Shown piece by piece: positions 10,385 through 23,777 of a DNA stretch of 64,000 bases; positions within the stretch are counted from its first letter, which is position 1; every line of letters begins with the position of its first letter. The notes under the pieces are model-generated. The model was given only the letters and a program-made list of their open reading frames with translations. It searched no databases and was not told the origin of the DNA. The position numbers and the translations under genes are program-made. The stretch comes from Cytidiella melzeri (taxonomy: Eukaryota; Basidiomycota; Agaricomycetes; Polyporales; Irpicaceae). The stretch is taken from positions 1 through 64,000 of the forward strand of contig JABYQR010000105.1 of the NCBI GenBank assembly GCA_022592445.1, written 5' to 3'.

Positions 10385-10787
10385 CCTATATTCGGGAGTA
10401 GTTTTTTATGAAGAGATTTATCTTTGAGTTGAATATCTACCATCTAAAATTTAAACCAAAGCTAAGTCATAAAGTCAGGGTTTTAGCACAGGTTGTAACA
10501 GCAGCACGATTTTGATGTCATCACACAACAAGTTAGTCAACTAACTTGTCTGCATCAGCAGTCAGAATTGCTGCCATCAAAATCTCTGCTACAAGTCTAT
10601 CCCATTGTAACTCAGATCTTTTGGATCCCCAATAATTATAGCATCTATGCATGCATTTGAGTAACAACAATTTTCTTGATTGCAAAGTGTTGCAGGCATA
10701 AATCGGTTTTGGCAAAGTTGGTGATAGTTCACAGTTTTTGCAAAAGTTTTCGTCTACGTAGTGTACTTGCCTACTTTCCTATATTCG
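10385..10787. repeat. AT-rich insertion flanked by 10-bp direct repeat, with foldback core
   Basis: The string CCTATATTCG occurs at 10385-10394 and again at 10778-10787, bracketing 383 bp of AT-rich DNA unlike its neighbours. Inside, at about 10499-10588, is a foldback: GATTTTGATG pairs with CATCAAAATC, around a central palindrome ACAAGTTAGT-CA-ACTAACTTGT. The layout suggests a small non-autonomous element with a 10-bp target duplication. No clear terminal inverted repeats were found at the ends, so the class is open. It lies just upstream of the Gyp2-like gene and may have displaced its promoter or first exon. Confidence 0.4.
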
Positions 10788-11012
10788 CTTGAGACCGGCG
10801 CTCCCGATGCGGCGTCTGCTGCCATTATTCGTGCTGATCCTCGCAGTCTGTTGTGCACCCAACGATCTATGCTACACTCGGTTCGTTCTTGAACTGCTTC
10901 ACCCTTTTGTTGGGGAGAACAACTTGGAACTTGGTATCTCCAGCCAAGAGTCGCCAACAGGACATTTCCTCCAGGTCTGATCGCGTGCGGGGCTTAACCG
11001 CCACATCTCACA

Positions 11013-14000
11013 ATGTCGACCATCTCTACGCACCTGCGGAATTTCAAGGAGCCAACGAAGGACCAACTGAACTTCTTGTTTTTCTCGCTGCCTGTTGATG
11101 CTGAGACCCATGGCGGAGAGAAAGCCGCGAGTGGCGAGCTGGAGAAGATGGAGATCAGCGCGGTGCTGACTCTCGGTGTGCAGAACATCGAGGACGCGTA
11201 TGTGAGTGAAACCTGAGATTGCAATGTGCTTTTGTGGGAGTTTTTGGTCCTGAGACGCTTTCTACACTAGCCGGGGAAGCTGCACTTGATCCCGCCGTAC
11301 CTCGCATTCTCCTCCCTTGACCGCAAATCCGTTAAGTTTACGATACCCTTGGCGACGATTCGTAGGGTAGAGAGGTTGAACGCGCGAGCGGGGATATATG
11401 CTCTCAGTCTCTCGTTGTGGCATGGCACAAAAATTGTATGTCGGTCCAAATCATCGCGCAGGAGTGTTCTTTCGACCCCAAAACACTCTTCTAGGTCGTG
11501 CAGTTAACTTCTCTTAGGCCGACTGCCGATCTGTTCTGCTCATTGCTACGCGACGCTTTAAAAGCTGAACTAAGTCGCGGGCAGATGAAGGCGGTGAAGA
11601 GCTTCATCAACTCATGCTACTCGGAGATCTTGCTTGCAAACGCGGAAGGGGACGATAAAGATGGAGCACTTCCGAAGGCAGATCTCAGCTCTTCTGATTC
11701 ACTACACCTTGGTGGGTTGGGTCTCAGGTTCAAGTATCCGGGTGACCCGCGAAAGTAAGTGTACGCTACCAATAGGGCTGCGAAGATATGTTTACGCCTA
11801 TTCACAGACTAAGGGAGGCATCTAAGACGAAGCTCTGGACCACCTACCTTAAAAGTACGATTTCAGCCTTCAGTGACAAGTGTTCAGCCTAACGTGCTGT
11901 ATAGATCACGGACGCAATCTCACCTTGCTTCGATACCCGCAATGTACGCGGCTTGTTCAAGTAGGTCTACCAAACAGGCTGCGAGGAGAGATGTGGGAGA
12001 CTCTCTCTGGCTCGATGTACCTTCGATTCGCCCATCCTGGAGAATACGAACGGATATTGGCCGAAAACGAAGGTCGCACAAGCACTAGTACGGAAGAGAT
12101 CGAGAAGGATCTCCATCGCAGTCTTCCCGAGTACTCAGCCTACCAGTCTGAAGAAGGTATCAGTGCGTTACGGAGGGTTTTGCAAGCATACTCGTTTAGA
12201 CACCCAGAAACCGGATATTGCCAGGTGCGTAGCGACGACTGGAGGTTTTTATTACCGGTCCCATGAATTGTGTAGGCAATGAATATTCTTGCGGCGGCAA
12301 TTTTGATGTGAGTAGCCTACGCACGCACCTACCAAGATTCTTTCTCTGCTGAAGAAATGTTAGTTACATGTCAGAAGAGCAGGCGTTCTGGCTGCTGCAG
12401 GTAATTTGCGACCGACTACTGCCAGGCTACTACAGGTAGAAACGCGTTGTAGCTACCTGCCTGGATTGGTCGCTAACTGTATCCATTTTAGCCCTTCAAT
12501 GCATGGAACTCTTCTGGATCAAAGAGTATTCGAGTCACTAGTGCACAAGTGCTTGCCGATCCTCGCTGACCACTTCACCGCCGTTGATGTCCAACTTTCG
12601 GTTGCATCTTTGCCGTGGTTCCTCAGTTTGTAAGTCAAGGTTCACACTCGCCTACGCGGGAATGACTATTGACTCTGCGCTATAGATTCATCAACAGCAT
12701 GCCCATGGTTTTTGCTTTCCGGATCATAGACTGTTTCTTCTGCATGGGTCCGAAAGTACTGTTTCAAGTGGGGTGAGTGAGTCAATATCGTTTGCAGCTT
12801 CATGCTTGCTCATGACTGTCCCATTTCAGACTTGGTGAGTTGTTTTCACATTGCCTTTGGCTAGGTGCTGATTCATGGGCCCGGAAGCTATCCTCAAGAT
12901 CAACGGGGAGGAGCTGCTGCAGGTTCAAGATGATGGAGGATTCATCCAGTAAGCTTAATTCTTCCAACTCTCCACTTTGCTCAAGTTCACATATATCTGC
13001 AGCCTTATGCGAAATTATTTTGCAAACCTCGGAGATTCAGCTCACCCGGAATCAGCAGACCCTCGTGCCCGCGCGATTACCCGCTTCCAAGAACTCCTTC
13101 TCGTCTCTTTTCGGGAATTTGCGATCATTACCGACGAGACAATCCAGAACGAGCGGAAGCGTTTCCGCAGTGAGATCGTTCATAGCATAGAGTCGTTCTC
13201 AAAACGTTCTGCCATTCGCAACCTCAAGACGCTCCAACGTTTCACCAAGGAACAAGCGGGCTTGATCTATGACGCTTTGTTCAAGGCAATATGCATCGAA
13301 GCGCCACCTGAGGCAGCCTTACCTCCCCCAAGCCTCTTGACAACGAAGGAGGGTCAAGAGGAAAGGCCGGAGACGCGAATAGGTTTGAAGACGTTCCGGG
13401 TATTTTTGAGCGAGATTGTGACGTGGGCAAGGACGGAAAAGATTGTTTCAAATGGGTTCCAGGTATGAGCTACGGTATGCTGCTGTGTGTTCAAATCGGT
13501 CTGACCATGTATTAGCAAAGAGTTGAGAGGGAAGTTGCCGAACACGAGTTCGTAGATCGTCTTTTCTTCTTCTGGGATGTCAACTACAGAGGGGCCTTAT
13601 CGTTCCAGGTGAGTATTTGGAGACGCCTGATTGTCCTAACTCGTGTTGAACTATTTCTTCCGCAGGATCTCGTGTCGGGCCTCGACGGTGTGATGTTTAA
13701 TGACTTGATGGAAAATATAGAATGGTTCTTTAATCTTCACGATAAGAACAAGGACGGATACCTTACAAAGGATGAAGTTTTGACCCTTTCGGAATCTCTG
13801 CTGGTCTGTCCTTCAATCTCATACCCAAACTTGACGTTGCTCATCCTACGGTCCCAGTTCATTTTTCGCTACGAGATCGGGGACGCATATTTAGGTGCTG
13901 TCAGCCGGTTCATGTCCAACGCTTTCGAATACGGAGACGCACTTCTACCTCGACCAGAAGGGTCAGATCTACACAACGAGCCCCCGCCACTGGAGTCAAA

Positions 14001-14874
14001 CCAACCCTACATCAACCTCGCCACGTGAGTTGGCCCGTGTAGGTGTAAGCATCGAACATACTCACGGCTCGCACTATCAGATTCCGAATGGTGGTCTTAG
14101 CAGACGAAGTCCTTGAGTCATTCTTTGAAACAGACTTCACAGGGACGTTCCGACTAGAGCCCGTCCCTATGATGGAGATACCCAACACTAACAGCAGCAT
14201 TCTGGGCGGTCTGTGGGGTAGCTTGACCAGCGACGACAACCGCAAGATTTTCAACCGTCTGACAGACGAAGTCGGAAGGACGATCGGCAAACACCAAGTC
14301 TTCCACCGACCTGCAATCGGCAAGTTCACTACTTTTGAAGAGCCCAAGGCGCGGGAGTCGCTCCTAACGCCGACGATGCGTCGCTCGGCGTCAAAGACGA
14401 GCCTACGGTCACAGCAGAGTTCTCCGAGAGTTGAGATTCCTTCAAGCTCGAAATCTGCCCCGGCCAACCTCAACGTTCCCGCGCCGCCTTCTGCGTTGTC
14501 TCCTTCTGCGTATTCGCCGATGCCGAGTATGTTCGAGGCGGCGGCGACTGCGGCGGCGTTGATGGAGCGCACGCCGTTTGCAATTGATGATGCCAGGGAC
14601 GAGGATGATGAGAGTGATGAGGAGACAGAGGGTGAGGAAGACGATGTGATGGATGAGGTTCGTACTTTTTTGTTCTTTCTGAGGGTCAAGGGAATGTTGA
14701 GGCTGACAATATTGTGTGCGTGTAGGTCGACGCGTTTTTGGAAGCCCACGATTCTGGTTTGACTCCGGCTGAGCAAGAGCTCGCACAAGGTATGTCTCTT
14801 GTCGTTCGTAGCTTTGAGCGGTGCTCTTACTGTTTCTATTTCCAGACTTGATTCATGCAGAGCCTGTAAAGTAG
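11013..14874 (+). CDS. Gyp2/Mdr1-type Rab GAP (GRAM, TBC, EF-hand-like)
   Basis: Eighteen exons sum to 967 aa in exact frame. A GRAM-like N-terminus ([31 protein letters not shown]) precedes a TBC domain (about residues 250-480) with [12 protein letters not shown], the arginine-finger motif IEKDLHR and the glutamine-finger YCQ in GYCQAMN. Both catalytic fingers are present, so Rab GTPase-activating function is expected. An EF-hand-like loop ([12 protein letters not shown]) follows, then a Ser-rich and acidic tail. Exon 10 is a 5-nt microexon (12830-12834) needed to keep frame in the segment [14 protein letters not shown]. The start at 11013 is the first ATG in this frame. However, 10841-10997 in another frame reads FTLLLGRTT, NLVSPAKS, which looks like native N-terminal sequence, so the true 5' end may lie upstream beyond a frameshift. 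The yeast relatives act in vesicle transport. Confidence 0.88.
12830..12834 (+). other. 5-nt microexon of the Gyp2-like gene
   Basis: ACTTG lies between two good introns (12773-12829, GTGAGT...TTTCAG, and 12835-12887, GTGAGT...GGAAG). Splicing it in joins GG+A, CTT and G+CT into Gly-Leu-Ala and continues the conserved reading [12 protein letters not shown]. Skipping it breaks the frame. Confidence 0.75.
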
Positions 14875-15144
14875 TGTTTTTGTACATTCTGGAGAATATC
14901 AATGATGGTCATGTTGCAGTATTGTCTCGACCGTGTACAATGATTTATTGCACTTCTCTGAAAGCGGCATTCAGACCCAAGATCTGATGGCCGTGGAGAA
15001 AATCCCTGCACGAGCTTAAGCTTACAAGATAAAGCGAAAGCGCCTAAAACATTAGACAGAACGGTATAAGATACATGAAGATAGCAGATACATTAATGGC
15101 AGAACATGTTGTATTGATACAGTCAGTCAAGGATAGAGGAAAAA

Positions 15145-16566
<1,422 letters not shown>

Positions 16567-16770
16567 GTCGATGGTGATTGAGAACTGAACGTACGTTGAA
16601 CCGTGGGTCTGAATATTATTATTCTGAAGCGCTCTGATCTCGCGTGCCATGGCCATATTTGGATCATCAAGATCAGCGTCCCGCAGTACAACATTCGGTC
16701 GACATTCGTGTCACCACGTAGCCTACGTCCCAGCAGGTGCAGTGCTTCAACAATAACCACTCGCACAGCA
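16567..16770. promoter_or_regulatory. Shared divergent promoter of SWD3 and PARG genes
   Basis: Only 204 bp separate the two start codons, so both promoters must lie here. No TATA box or recognised factor site was seen. Confidence 0.5.
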
Positions 16771-17742
16771 ATGGCAAACACCTACCAGCAGCGCATGGCA
16801 ATCGCGAAAGACACCATCGCACGCACCGAGTCAGTCACACAGATGGTACCTGGAGCGTCCCTCGATTCTGTTTTCTTTCACAAGCAGATACCTGCAGCCT
16901 CTCTTCCTGCTCGCGACAACGCGGAAGACCCTGCCACTCGTTGTCTAGTCAAGGTCAAGGTAGTCAACAGTGATTCCTTCACCGCAGCGCGTAATATCTT
17001 GAAAGAGTTCCCAGAAGCACAAGGGAAGACAGCGGTGCTGAACCTGGCAAGTGACGAACTGCCAGGAGGCGGCTGGGCGGAGTCACTATCCCGTACCCAG
17101 GTATGCGTCATCTTCTTCTTGTCTCGAAATACACTTCATGACTTGTTGAACAGGAAGAGGCACTATGCTACTCATCTACCCTGTACGCGACGCTAAAGCC
17201 GTCTTATTACCCATGGGATAATATGGGCCCAAACTCCGTCAAGGGAGTGTTCTCTCCGGGCATCGTCATCTTCAAGGATGATCTCGACCACGGCTGCGTG
17301 GAACTTTCTCGCGACAAGTGGCGACTTGTCTCCGTCTTGACCGTAGCTGCTCCAAGAGGACCACAGCTCCGAGACGACGAGCACTTCGGGCGTGCGTTCA
17401 AGAATCAGGAAGACTTGGATTGTTTGAGGGAGAAAATAAAACTGGTGTACCGTATGGCAATTTATCACGGACAAGAGTATATTGTGCTAGGTACGACACA
17501 TTTGAAGTTTCAAGTTTTGTGCACTGCCGCGGACGTACGTGATTCACGGTTTCGGTGTAGGTGCTATGGGATGCGGAGCATATCAATGCCCTCCTCGCCA
17601 GGTTGCGGAGGAGATGAAGGCGATTCTGCGATGGCCTGAGTTCAGGGGCAGGTTTCTTGAGATCGTCTTTGCTGTGTACAGCGCGAAGTACGATTCAAAC
17701 TTCAGGGTGTTCAGCGAGGTATTCGATGGGGTTGTTGTCTAA
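16771..17742 (+). CDS. Microbial-type poly(ADP-ribose) glycohydrolase (TIGR02452/DUF2263)
   Basis: Three exons (16771-17100, 17154-17490, 17561-17742) give 282 aa in exact frame. The protein has the compact architecture of bacterial/fungal-type PARG: an N-terminal helical part, then NLASDELPGGGWAESL..TQEE. This contains the PARG signature GGG-X8-QEE, with the two catalytic glutamates formed across the first intron junction. Then come SPGIVIFKDD and the C-terminal GAMGCGAYQCPP loop typical of the macrodomain fold. The expected reaction is hydrolysis of ribose-ribose bonds in poly(ADP-ribose). The ATG at 16771 is the first in frame after the divergent promoter. No targeting signal is evident. 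Confidence 0.9.
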
Positions 17743-18090
17743 GGTCCAGTAAAGCAGCTGGAGCAATGGATGTAGAGAATTGAGTAAAGTTTTATGGGTA
17801 CAGTAGCTGCTCAGTCTAAAGCGAGCAAACGGCCAGATGGAAGGGTGAAAGGATGTTTGTCGGATGTGGCGGTGTATGTTATGATATTGCTTACCTCATA
17901 TGCATGACTGCCTACGCCAATTACTCTAACGTGGTGTATTAGTATGCAGACCAGAGTCAGTACTTTACTATCGTGCATGCATGAATTATTAACAGATACT
18001 ACGAGTTTCGACTAGTGTATGTATATGCACGATGACTCGGAGGTACTACTTTGTTCCATAGTCGGGGCTTCGTGCATGACTTCTAACTGC
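17743..18090. other. Intergenic, no gene recognised
   Basis: About 350 bases follow the PARG stop codon. Nothing beyond AT-rich sequence was recognised; presumably it holds the 3' ends of the two flanking genes. Confidence 0.4.
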
Positions 18091-18522
18091 TCAGTCTCTG
18101 GCGAGCTCAAGTATGGCGTGGTGATCCAAAGGAACTAATTTCGGCACTGCCTCGAGGGTAATTGGCTTCCCAGACGCCGCCAGGAGGTCGAAGTACTGGA
18201 ATATGACATTTTCTAAATCGTTCATGCCTAAAGGGCGGCGTGATAAGCCGCTCTTGGCTATCCGGTGATTGGATACAAGGATCTGGCGTGTTCTCCATAT
18301 TTCTACGCAGTGTTTCCACTGTGTGATGAAATTTTCCGGCCTTGCGGAGGCTTCTCTACTCATATAGGCCAATACCTCGCGCATATTCATATTCGCTGAC
18401 CATTCGGTGAGATCAATGTGATGCAAGATATGTGGACAGGGAAAGTCACCTGGTACAAGTGGCCGGTCCTGGAGACTGAAGAGAGGCTGGCCCCGTGCCT
18501 CCAAGGAGGGAGCTGTTAACAA
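18091..18522 (-). CDS. Hypothetical protein or gene remnant, 143 aa
   Basis: A single open frame of 143 codons includes FPCPHILHHIDLTEWS, ENFITQWKHCVEIWRTR and LENVIFQYFDLLAASG. Composition is that of a globular protein, but no family is recognised. The frame stops only about 20 bp from where the repeat block begins (near 18545), so it may be the C-terminal part of a larger gene whose 5' end was replaced by repeats. Confidence 0.35.
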   Translation of the reverse strand: MLTAPSLEARGQPLFSLQDRPLVPGDFPCPHILHHIDLTEWSANMNMREVLAYMSREASARPENFITQWKHCVEIWRTRQILVSNHRIAKSGLSRRPLGMNDLENVIFQYFDLLAASGKPITLEAVPKLVPLDHHAILELARD

Positions 18523-18544
18523 AGTGGAATATGTGTGCGAGGGG

Positions 18545-19400
18545 TAGAGGCTGTTAAGCTTCGAAGATGAGTCTTATTATTCTTGCTGCTTCAGCAGCTC
18601 TGCTTATATACATGTCTGTATCTACTTATGTAAGCAACTACTATACAGTCTACTTCAGATATTCTACTGTATTACTAAGTGCATGACTCATTGTATGACT
18701 AGGCTCAGCACTTGTACCAGAGGCGTACATAATGAGTAAATGACTCATGCTAGTACTTGTCCTCAGATGTGTCAAAGCGAGATTGTATCGCTGATTATCG
18801 GACATCAGATCTATGGACAATGTAGATTAGATATGTAGATAGATAAGCACAGATAGTACATAGCATGTGATTCCACCATCCTTATGGTCACACACGATGC
18901 GATACTTACACCATATGGCATCGTGTTCCAGTAGTTTCCATGACTGAATAGCAGAAGTACCATGAGGCTTCTGCATGACTCATATTTCATATACCAAATG
19001 TATTGAGCTTACTAAAGGCTCAGTCAGCACCATTCAGTTATGTAGGATGCTCAGTCATTGCTTACATTCTCTATTCAGTAGTATTAGCAAGCAGGACTGT
19101 GCATTACCAATCATTACTCATAGGATTACCAATCCTTACCAATCCTTACTCATATGACATTACTGTAGCATTAGTAATCTAGTTACAGACATGTATATAT
19201 ACAGCTCCTAGAGAGCAGAGAAATTATAAGACACTTACTCCCAGAGTTAGTTGACTCTCCTAGTCATCCCCTACACTCGTAACTTTCAAACAAGATGTAT
19301 GCTTTAGGCATCCTCTGGAGTCATACGTGCTTTCCATGTCATTTCCTATGCTACTAGAACACAGGCGTACATATATGTATAGTACTACTACAACCCATAT
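18545..19400 (-). repeat. Repeat family R2, rearranged copy
   Basis: The reverse complement of 18598-18765 aligns with 28128-28181 plus 33716-33830 (for example GCTTACATAAGTAGATACAG against GCTTACATAGGTAGATACAG, and ACTAGCATGAGTCATTT in both). The reverse complement of 19310-19385 aligns with 28065-28130 (CCTGTGTTCTAGTAGCATAG). A shorter plus-strand copy of the end (ACAGACATGTATATA, 19190-19260) lies between, so this copy is itself interrupted and rearranged. No coding capacity was seen. It is probably a non-autonomous or LTR-type element. Confidence 0.6.
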
Positions 19401-20039
19401 CTGTACGTCTCAGCTAATGTGATGGTTACTACTTGAGTTTCCATATACGGCTGCATAATTCCCATATCAAGACTGTGGGAACTCTGCTACCTAAAGCGTC
19501 CTTGTAATAAGGCATGGGAAACTACATATCATATCATATTATATTATATAGTTTTAACAGCTGTATGGTGGGAGAGTTGTATCCTGCTGTATGGGATGGC
19601 AAACACAGTCGCCATATGGAATGTGTTGGTGATGACAATGGCAAACAAAATGAAAGCAGCTGAGAACTGCATGATGATGGTATGGGGAGGGTGACATGCA
19701 AAGGGTTTGGAAAAAGAATTAGACAGCTAACTGTAAGCTGAGCAACTTCAGTATAGTGACCCAGAACAAGTGCCATACAGACAACGAAGCAGTACTTACC
19801 GGCCAGCGCTGAAGTGGTGAGTGGAGTAGTGGAGGAACAGAAGCTGAGATACAAGGATGGTGGCAAGGGGCTTCATACATCTTGTGGTCCTCCTATGTTG
19901 ACGCAACCAACAATGCACACTAGCTTTTGTGACATGTTTGGAGATGTCTTAGGTCAACTCCTGAGCCAATGGTGTTTGGGAACAGCCACAACCTCCTAGC
20001 ACATGTAACACTGCCACATTGAAGCCAAATGCCTACAAT
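19401..20039. other. AT-rich, gene-free
   Basis: This stretch includes a short TATCATATCATATTATATTA run near 19530-19555. A 110-codon minus frame (19534-19866) shows no recognisable domain. No clear repeat partner was seen within the window. Confidence 0.4.
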
Positions 20040-20800
20040 TTGTTTTTACTCAGTTCAAAGCCGAACATAAATTGGTTGTTACAATTCCTGAACAACAAAA
20101 AAAATTTGCAGCGCACACCAGCACATTGATTCCTTTTCAGATGTGCCCCTCTTGTTTTGCAAAGTGTGGGAATCTGATGGCAAGTGCAAACTATAACAGT
20201 TTCCAATCAATGCAATGGGCACAATTATTGCATTACACTGGCTTTGTTGCCAGCTCTTTGAAACTTTGGATTGAATTACATTTGTGATCACAATGCAGAT
20301 TTTGAATCTTACACATGGGCACAAATCAACATGTATTATACATCATCACATCAGATAGCCCTATCTTGTACCAGCACCCTGTTCAAAAATCTTGCCAATT
20401 AAAGTGAAATTGAGCAAATTATGGCCAGTTTACTGAGAAAAAAATCACTCAGACTCAGATCCAAACTCTGCTCTTGTACTTGCTGGCAGATAAGCACAAT
20501 GACTGGTAAGGCATTTGAATCTATTGTAGACATGTACAGCAGTTTGCAAACATTTTGCTCTATGAGCAAGACTTACCATCAGAACACAGCCTAGTCAAGC
20601 TTGAAGCATGAAAATCTTTGTTGCATCAGCAGTGAACACTGCAACTGATTGTTCTACAAAGATTTACATACATTACTTGCTCTCTGAACAAGAGTTAACA
20701 TCATAACACAGCCTGTGGAAGTTCAAATGCAGTTTAGACATTAACGGGACACATGTAACACCTTCTCGGATTGAGTTCTAACAAGACATCATCAACCCCT
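20040..20800 (+). repeat. Repeat family R3, copy 1
   Basis: Parts of this non-coding sequence recur at 26985-27240: GCACACCAGCACATTGAT, CACTGCAACTGATTGTTC, GAGTTACCATCAGAACACAG-like strings and CAGACATTAAC(A/G)GGACAC, in the same order. Copy 2 is shorter, lacking the middle. No coding frame was recognised. Confidence 0.6.
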
Positions 20801-21593
20801 ATATTAATGACAAGATATATGAAACCTCTTACCACCATTGGTAACTACTTTTATTAATGTATACTTGCTTTTCTAAATATTCAAGTCAAGTTGCTTATCC
20901 AAGTTATTACCAAATAGCATATGCACTTACTAAAGTAAGTATTCATGATCAGATGACTTGGCAAGGTTATTGCCAGGAACAAAGTTTTATTTATTTATTA
21001 TCATTATCCAAGCTTATAAAGGTCTGTGTGTAACTGAGTTACATGTAAGACCATGTTCCATAACCGTGAAGCAGCTGCCAGCACCTGCCCCAATTTTGAG
21101 TTGTTTTATACAGCCCTCAGATAAGTGGTGTGAACTGGACAGCAAGGAAGTGGTGTTCAGGCACCGCCCAAGTGCCACAACCTATACTTGCCATCTTTAA
21201 GGAGTTCTCTTGTGAGGCTCCAGTTTACCCTAACCCTAGAGAGATGACAAGCCTCTCTTGAGGCAAGCACAGATACACTGCAGGTTCTTGCCAGACCTTA
21301 ACCCATGTGAACTAGGCTGTTTCAGGTATAAGGTTTTTTACTGGTCTAGCTGCTGAATGTCTAGGATGAAGCTAGAACTCAACAGAGTCTACGCTAGTCC
21401 TACAATAGGAACTTTACCAGAGGTTACTATGCCACTGCAAAGTTTGGAGTTGAGATACATGAAAACCTGCTTTATTGAGGTAGGACTCCAGCTCAGCCTG
21501 ACTACTTGGGACATGTAGGGTTAACCAAGGAGCTTGTTTGGCCCAAGCATTCCCTTCATGTCTCCTGGCCAAATTTGAAATACCACTTCAGCT
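20801..21593. other. AT-rich repeat-like DNA, no gene
   Basis: This region contains many TTAC/GTAA strings similar to the flanks at 26.7-27.0 kb, and a short TAACCCTAG near 21228. No coding or element boundary was identified before the target duplication of solo LTR A. Confidence 0.4.
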
Positions 21594-21598
21594 TAATG

Positions 21599-22352
21599 TG
21601 ACACGGAGACAGGGCTCAACGTGACAAACAGGGACACAAAGTGGAAAACAACAAGGAGGTGGTGGCAGGCGTAGAGCACAATGCTTTCACCAGCTATCAA
21701 ACTTTGTTCAAGTTGCTAGCCCAGTAAAGACCAAGTTAGTATTCTGACTACCAGCTATGTAGTACAGAGGGGGTTTGCTTACCTAGCCCAGTAAAGACCA
21801 AGAGATCAAGATGGGGGGCTAGCAGCATACATGCAGCAGTATATATAGACTTCAGGGACCTGCGCACAGACCATGTTAAGGGCAGGCTTTGCCAGAAGCC
21901 ATGTGAATGAAGAACAATAGAACTATTTAAAGGAGAACAATAGCTATTGTCTGGACTCTGCCGAGACCTCTACTTGTGAGAGAATCTATCTAAAAGGAGA
22001 CCAGTTATTGTATTCCATTCCCACACCTGTGAGAACACTCTACCATAAAGAGAACAATAGCGAAAGAGCCATAGGAGTCTATGTGAACAATATCTATGAC
22101 GTCAAACCTTAGCTATGGGCTGAGCCATGTGGTTGTAGCCATGTGGTCTTACATAAGCTGAGTCATGTGCCAGTGTGATGTAGCAGCAAGTAACGTGACC
22201 GTGTAGAGCATCTAAGCCACGTGATACGGGCACTTAATAGTCGTGTAAGGGGTTTGTGCAGAGAGGGTTGCAGCTGGGTTGCAACCAGGTTTCAAAGGTA
22301 AAAACCGGAGGTAAAATGCGAAAAATAAGGGCTAGTTGGGCCATCCACAACA
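21599..22352 (-). mobile_element. Solo LTR A, 754 bp
   Basis: On the minus strand it begins TGTTGTGGATGG and ends CCGTGTCA, the TG...CA form of an LTR, and is flanked by the 5-bp direct repeat TAATG (21594-21598 and 22353-22357). It contains a TATATATA box near the U3/R border, followed by two copies of TTGGTCTTTACTGGGCTAG. Copies B, C and D are homologous. No internal retroelement sequence remains, so it is a solo LTR left by LTR-LTR recombination. Confidence 0.88.
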
Positions 22353-22357
22353 TAATG

Positions 22358-23772
22358 CTTCTTGTTACACTTCCTTTACTAAGGAATCAATGGTTCTCAT
22401 GGTATAGCCAGATTATTCAACCATTCACAGCTGTATTATTGAACCTGGGACGCTTGCACATCCACATCATCTAGCAACCGGGAGTCCAGTCTAGGCTCCT
22501 TCCTGCAATATACCCTTACCTGGGAGTTACATCACAGATGGGAATGGGAATCAACTTAAGGCTGGAAGTGTCAATTTTAATGCTCCAGGCCAACAAGGGA
22601 TTTAGTCCTCTCGGGCCAGACACTGGAGACTGTCCAGTTCTGCCACTGCTCAATGGTTACAACACCTGGTGTCCCAGACATACCACCTTCCCGTTCCTCG
22701 GCATGAGGTTTGTTTAAGCCCTTGGGCACAGATTCCCACATGTCCTCAGTCCTTGTCTTGCCATATATAACCCAAGCAGCATATACTCAGGTATTACATG
22801 TGACTAACCGCAGCATTCAACTAGTGTGGTGTCCTGTCACACCACAATGTGTTGAAGCTTTTCTCGAACATTTCCCAATTTGGTTCCCCTATTTGATTAT
22901 GTGTGCACAGTTCCTTTCAGGCTGGGATGACCCAATGTTGTTGTTGGCCACGCATTTGCTTGCAATACGCATCGCCGCTTGGAAGGTGTTGTTCTGCACT
23001 ACCGCCCCCGCGCGCAGTCTATTGAGTCAAACTGACTGCAGTCTGATATAGCCTTACGCTGCGTCTTGCGCTACAATAGTTCATCTTTCCTTTGTGGCTC
23101 CTTTTGGTTTTGTTGCACTGCGTTTACTTCTTACCTGCGTTATTTTACTGCGTTATTGTGTCTGCATTTCACCTTCACTGCGTCGAGTTTACTGCGTTCA
23201 CTTTCATTGCGCCCGCGTTTTACAGCGACCACTTTCATCTTCATCAGCGACTGCGTTTTGTGTTTGAGATTTGTACCGCGCCTGCTTTTACCATCTGCGT
23301 CTTTCCGCGCGCCGCCTTTACTACAAGTCTCGACATCTCGCACGTGTTTTCTTCGAGCCGCGCTAAAACTCTTTCACTTTCACCACGCCAACTATCCCTT
23401 CTTGCCCGCAATATGCGTGGTACTTTGCCCTCCTAGCTCAATTCAAACAAAGCCTTTATCACAAACCTTGTCGCTCTTTGCAGCACAGGTAAACTAGGAC
23501 TCTAGGACCACCTCACACACTTTCACACTTCCGCGCTCCCACGCCCTTACACTTCTATTGCCACTTACTTCGTGGTTGGTAGTGTTGTCTTTGGGGTTGT
23601 AATTAGTTTTGGAGCATAACTCAGTGTTTCAGCGAGTGAGCTAACGCGAACGAGAAGTGGGAAGGTTTTTAGGTGGTAACTCGGGGGGGTGTATTCTGAG
23701 CTACTCAAGGTACAAACACACTGTGTATAAATACTACTGCATAAAAGTCCATATCAAATTTGAGGTCTGTGT
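22358..23772. other. Element remnant with CTGCGTT-rich leader and polypurine tract
   Basis: This segment lies between solo LTRs A and B. It has a TATATAA near 22764, then a strongly pyrimidine-rich stretch at 23066-23500 with repeated CTGCGTT (at least six copies between 23115 and 23260). At 23676-23688 AACTCGGGGGGG is directly followed by TGTATTCTGAG, which looks like a polypurine tract abutting a 3' LTR start. It reads as the remains of an LTR element whose 3' LTR was hit by LTR B, but no protein domain was recognised. Confidence 0.4.
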
Positions 23773-23777
23773 GAGAG

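Noticed and set aside
14012..14902. 296-codon minus frame opposite the Gyp2-like gene
   Set aside because: It is the antisense shadow of strongly supported TBC-gene exons.
23066..23497. 143-codon plus frame rich in Phe, Leu and Ser
   Set aside because: The composition follows from the pyrimidine-rich CTGCGTT leader; two frames are equally open.
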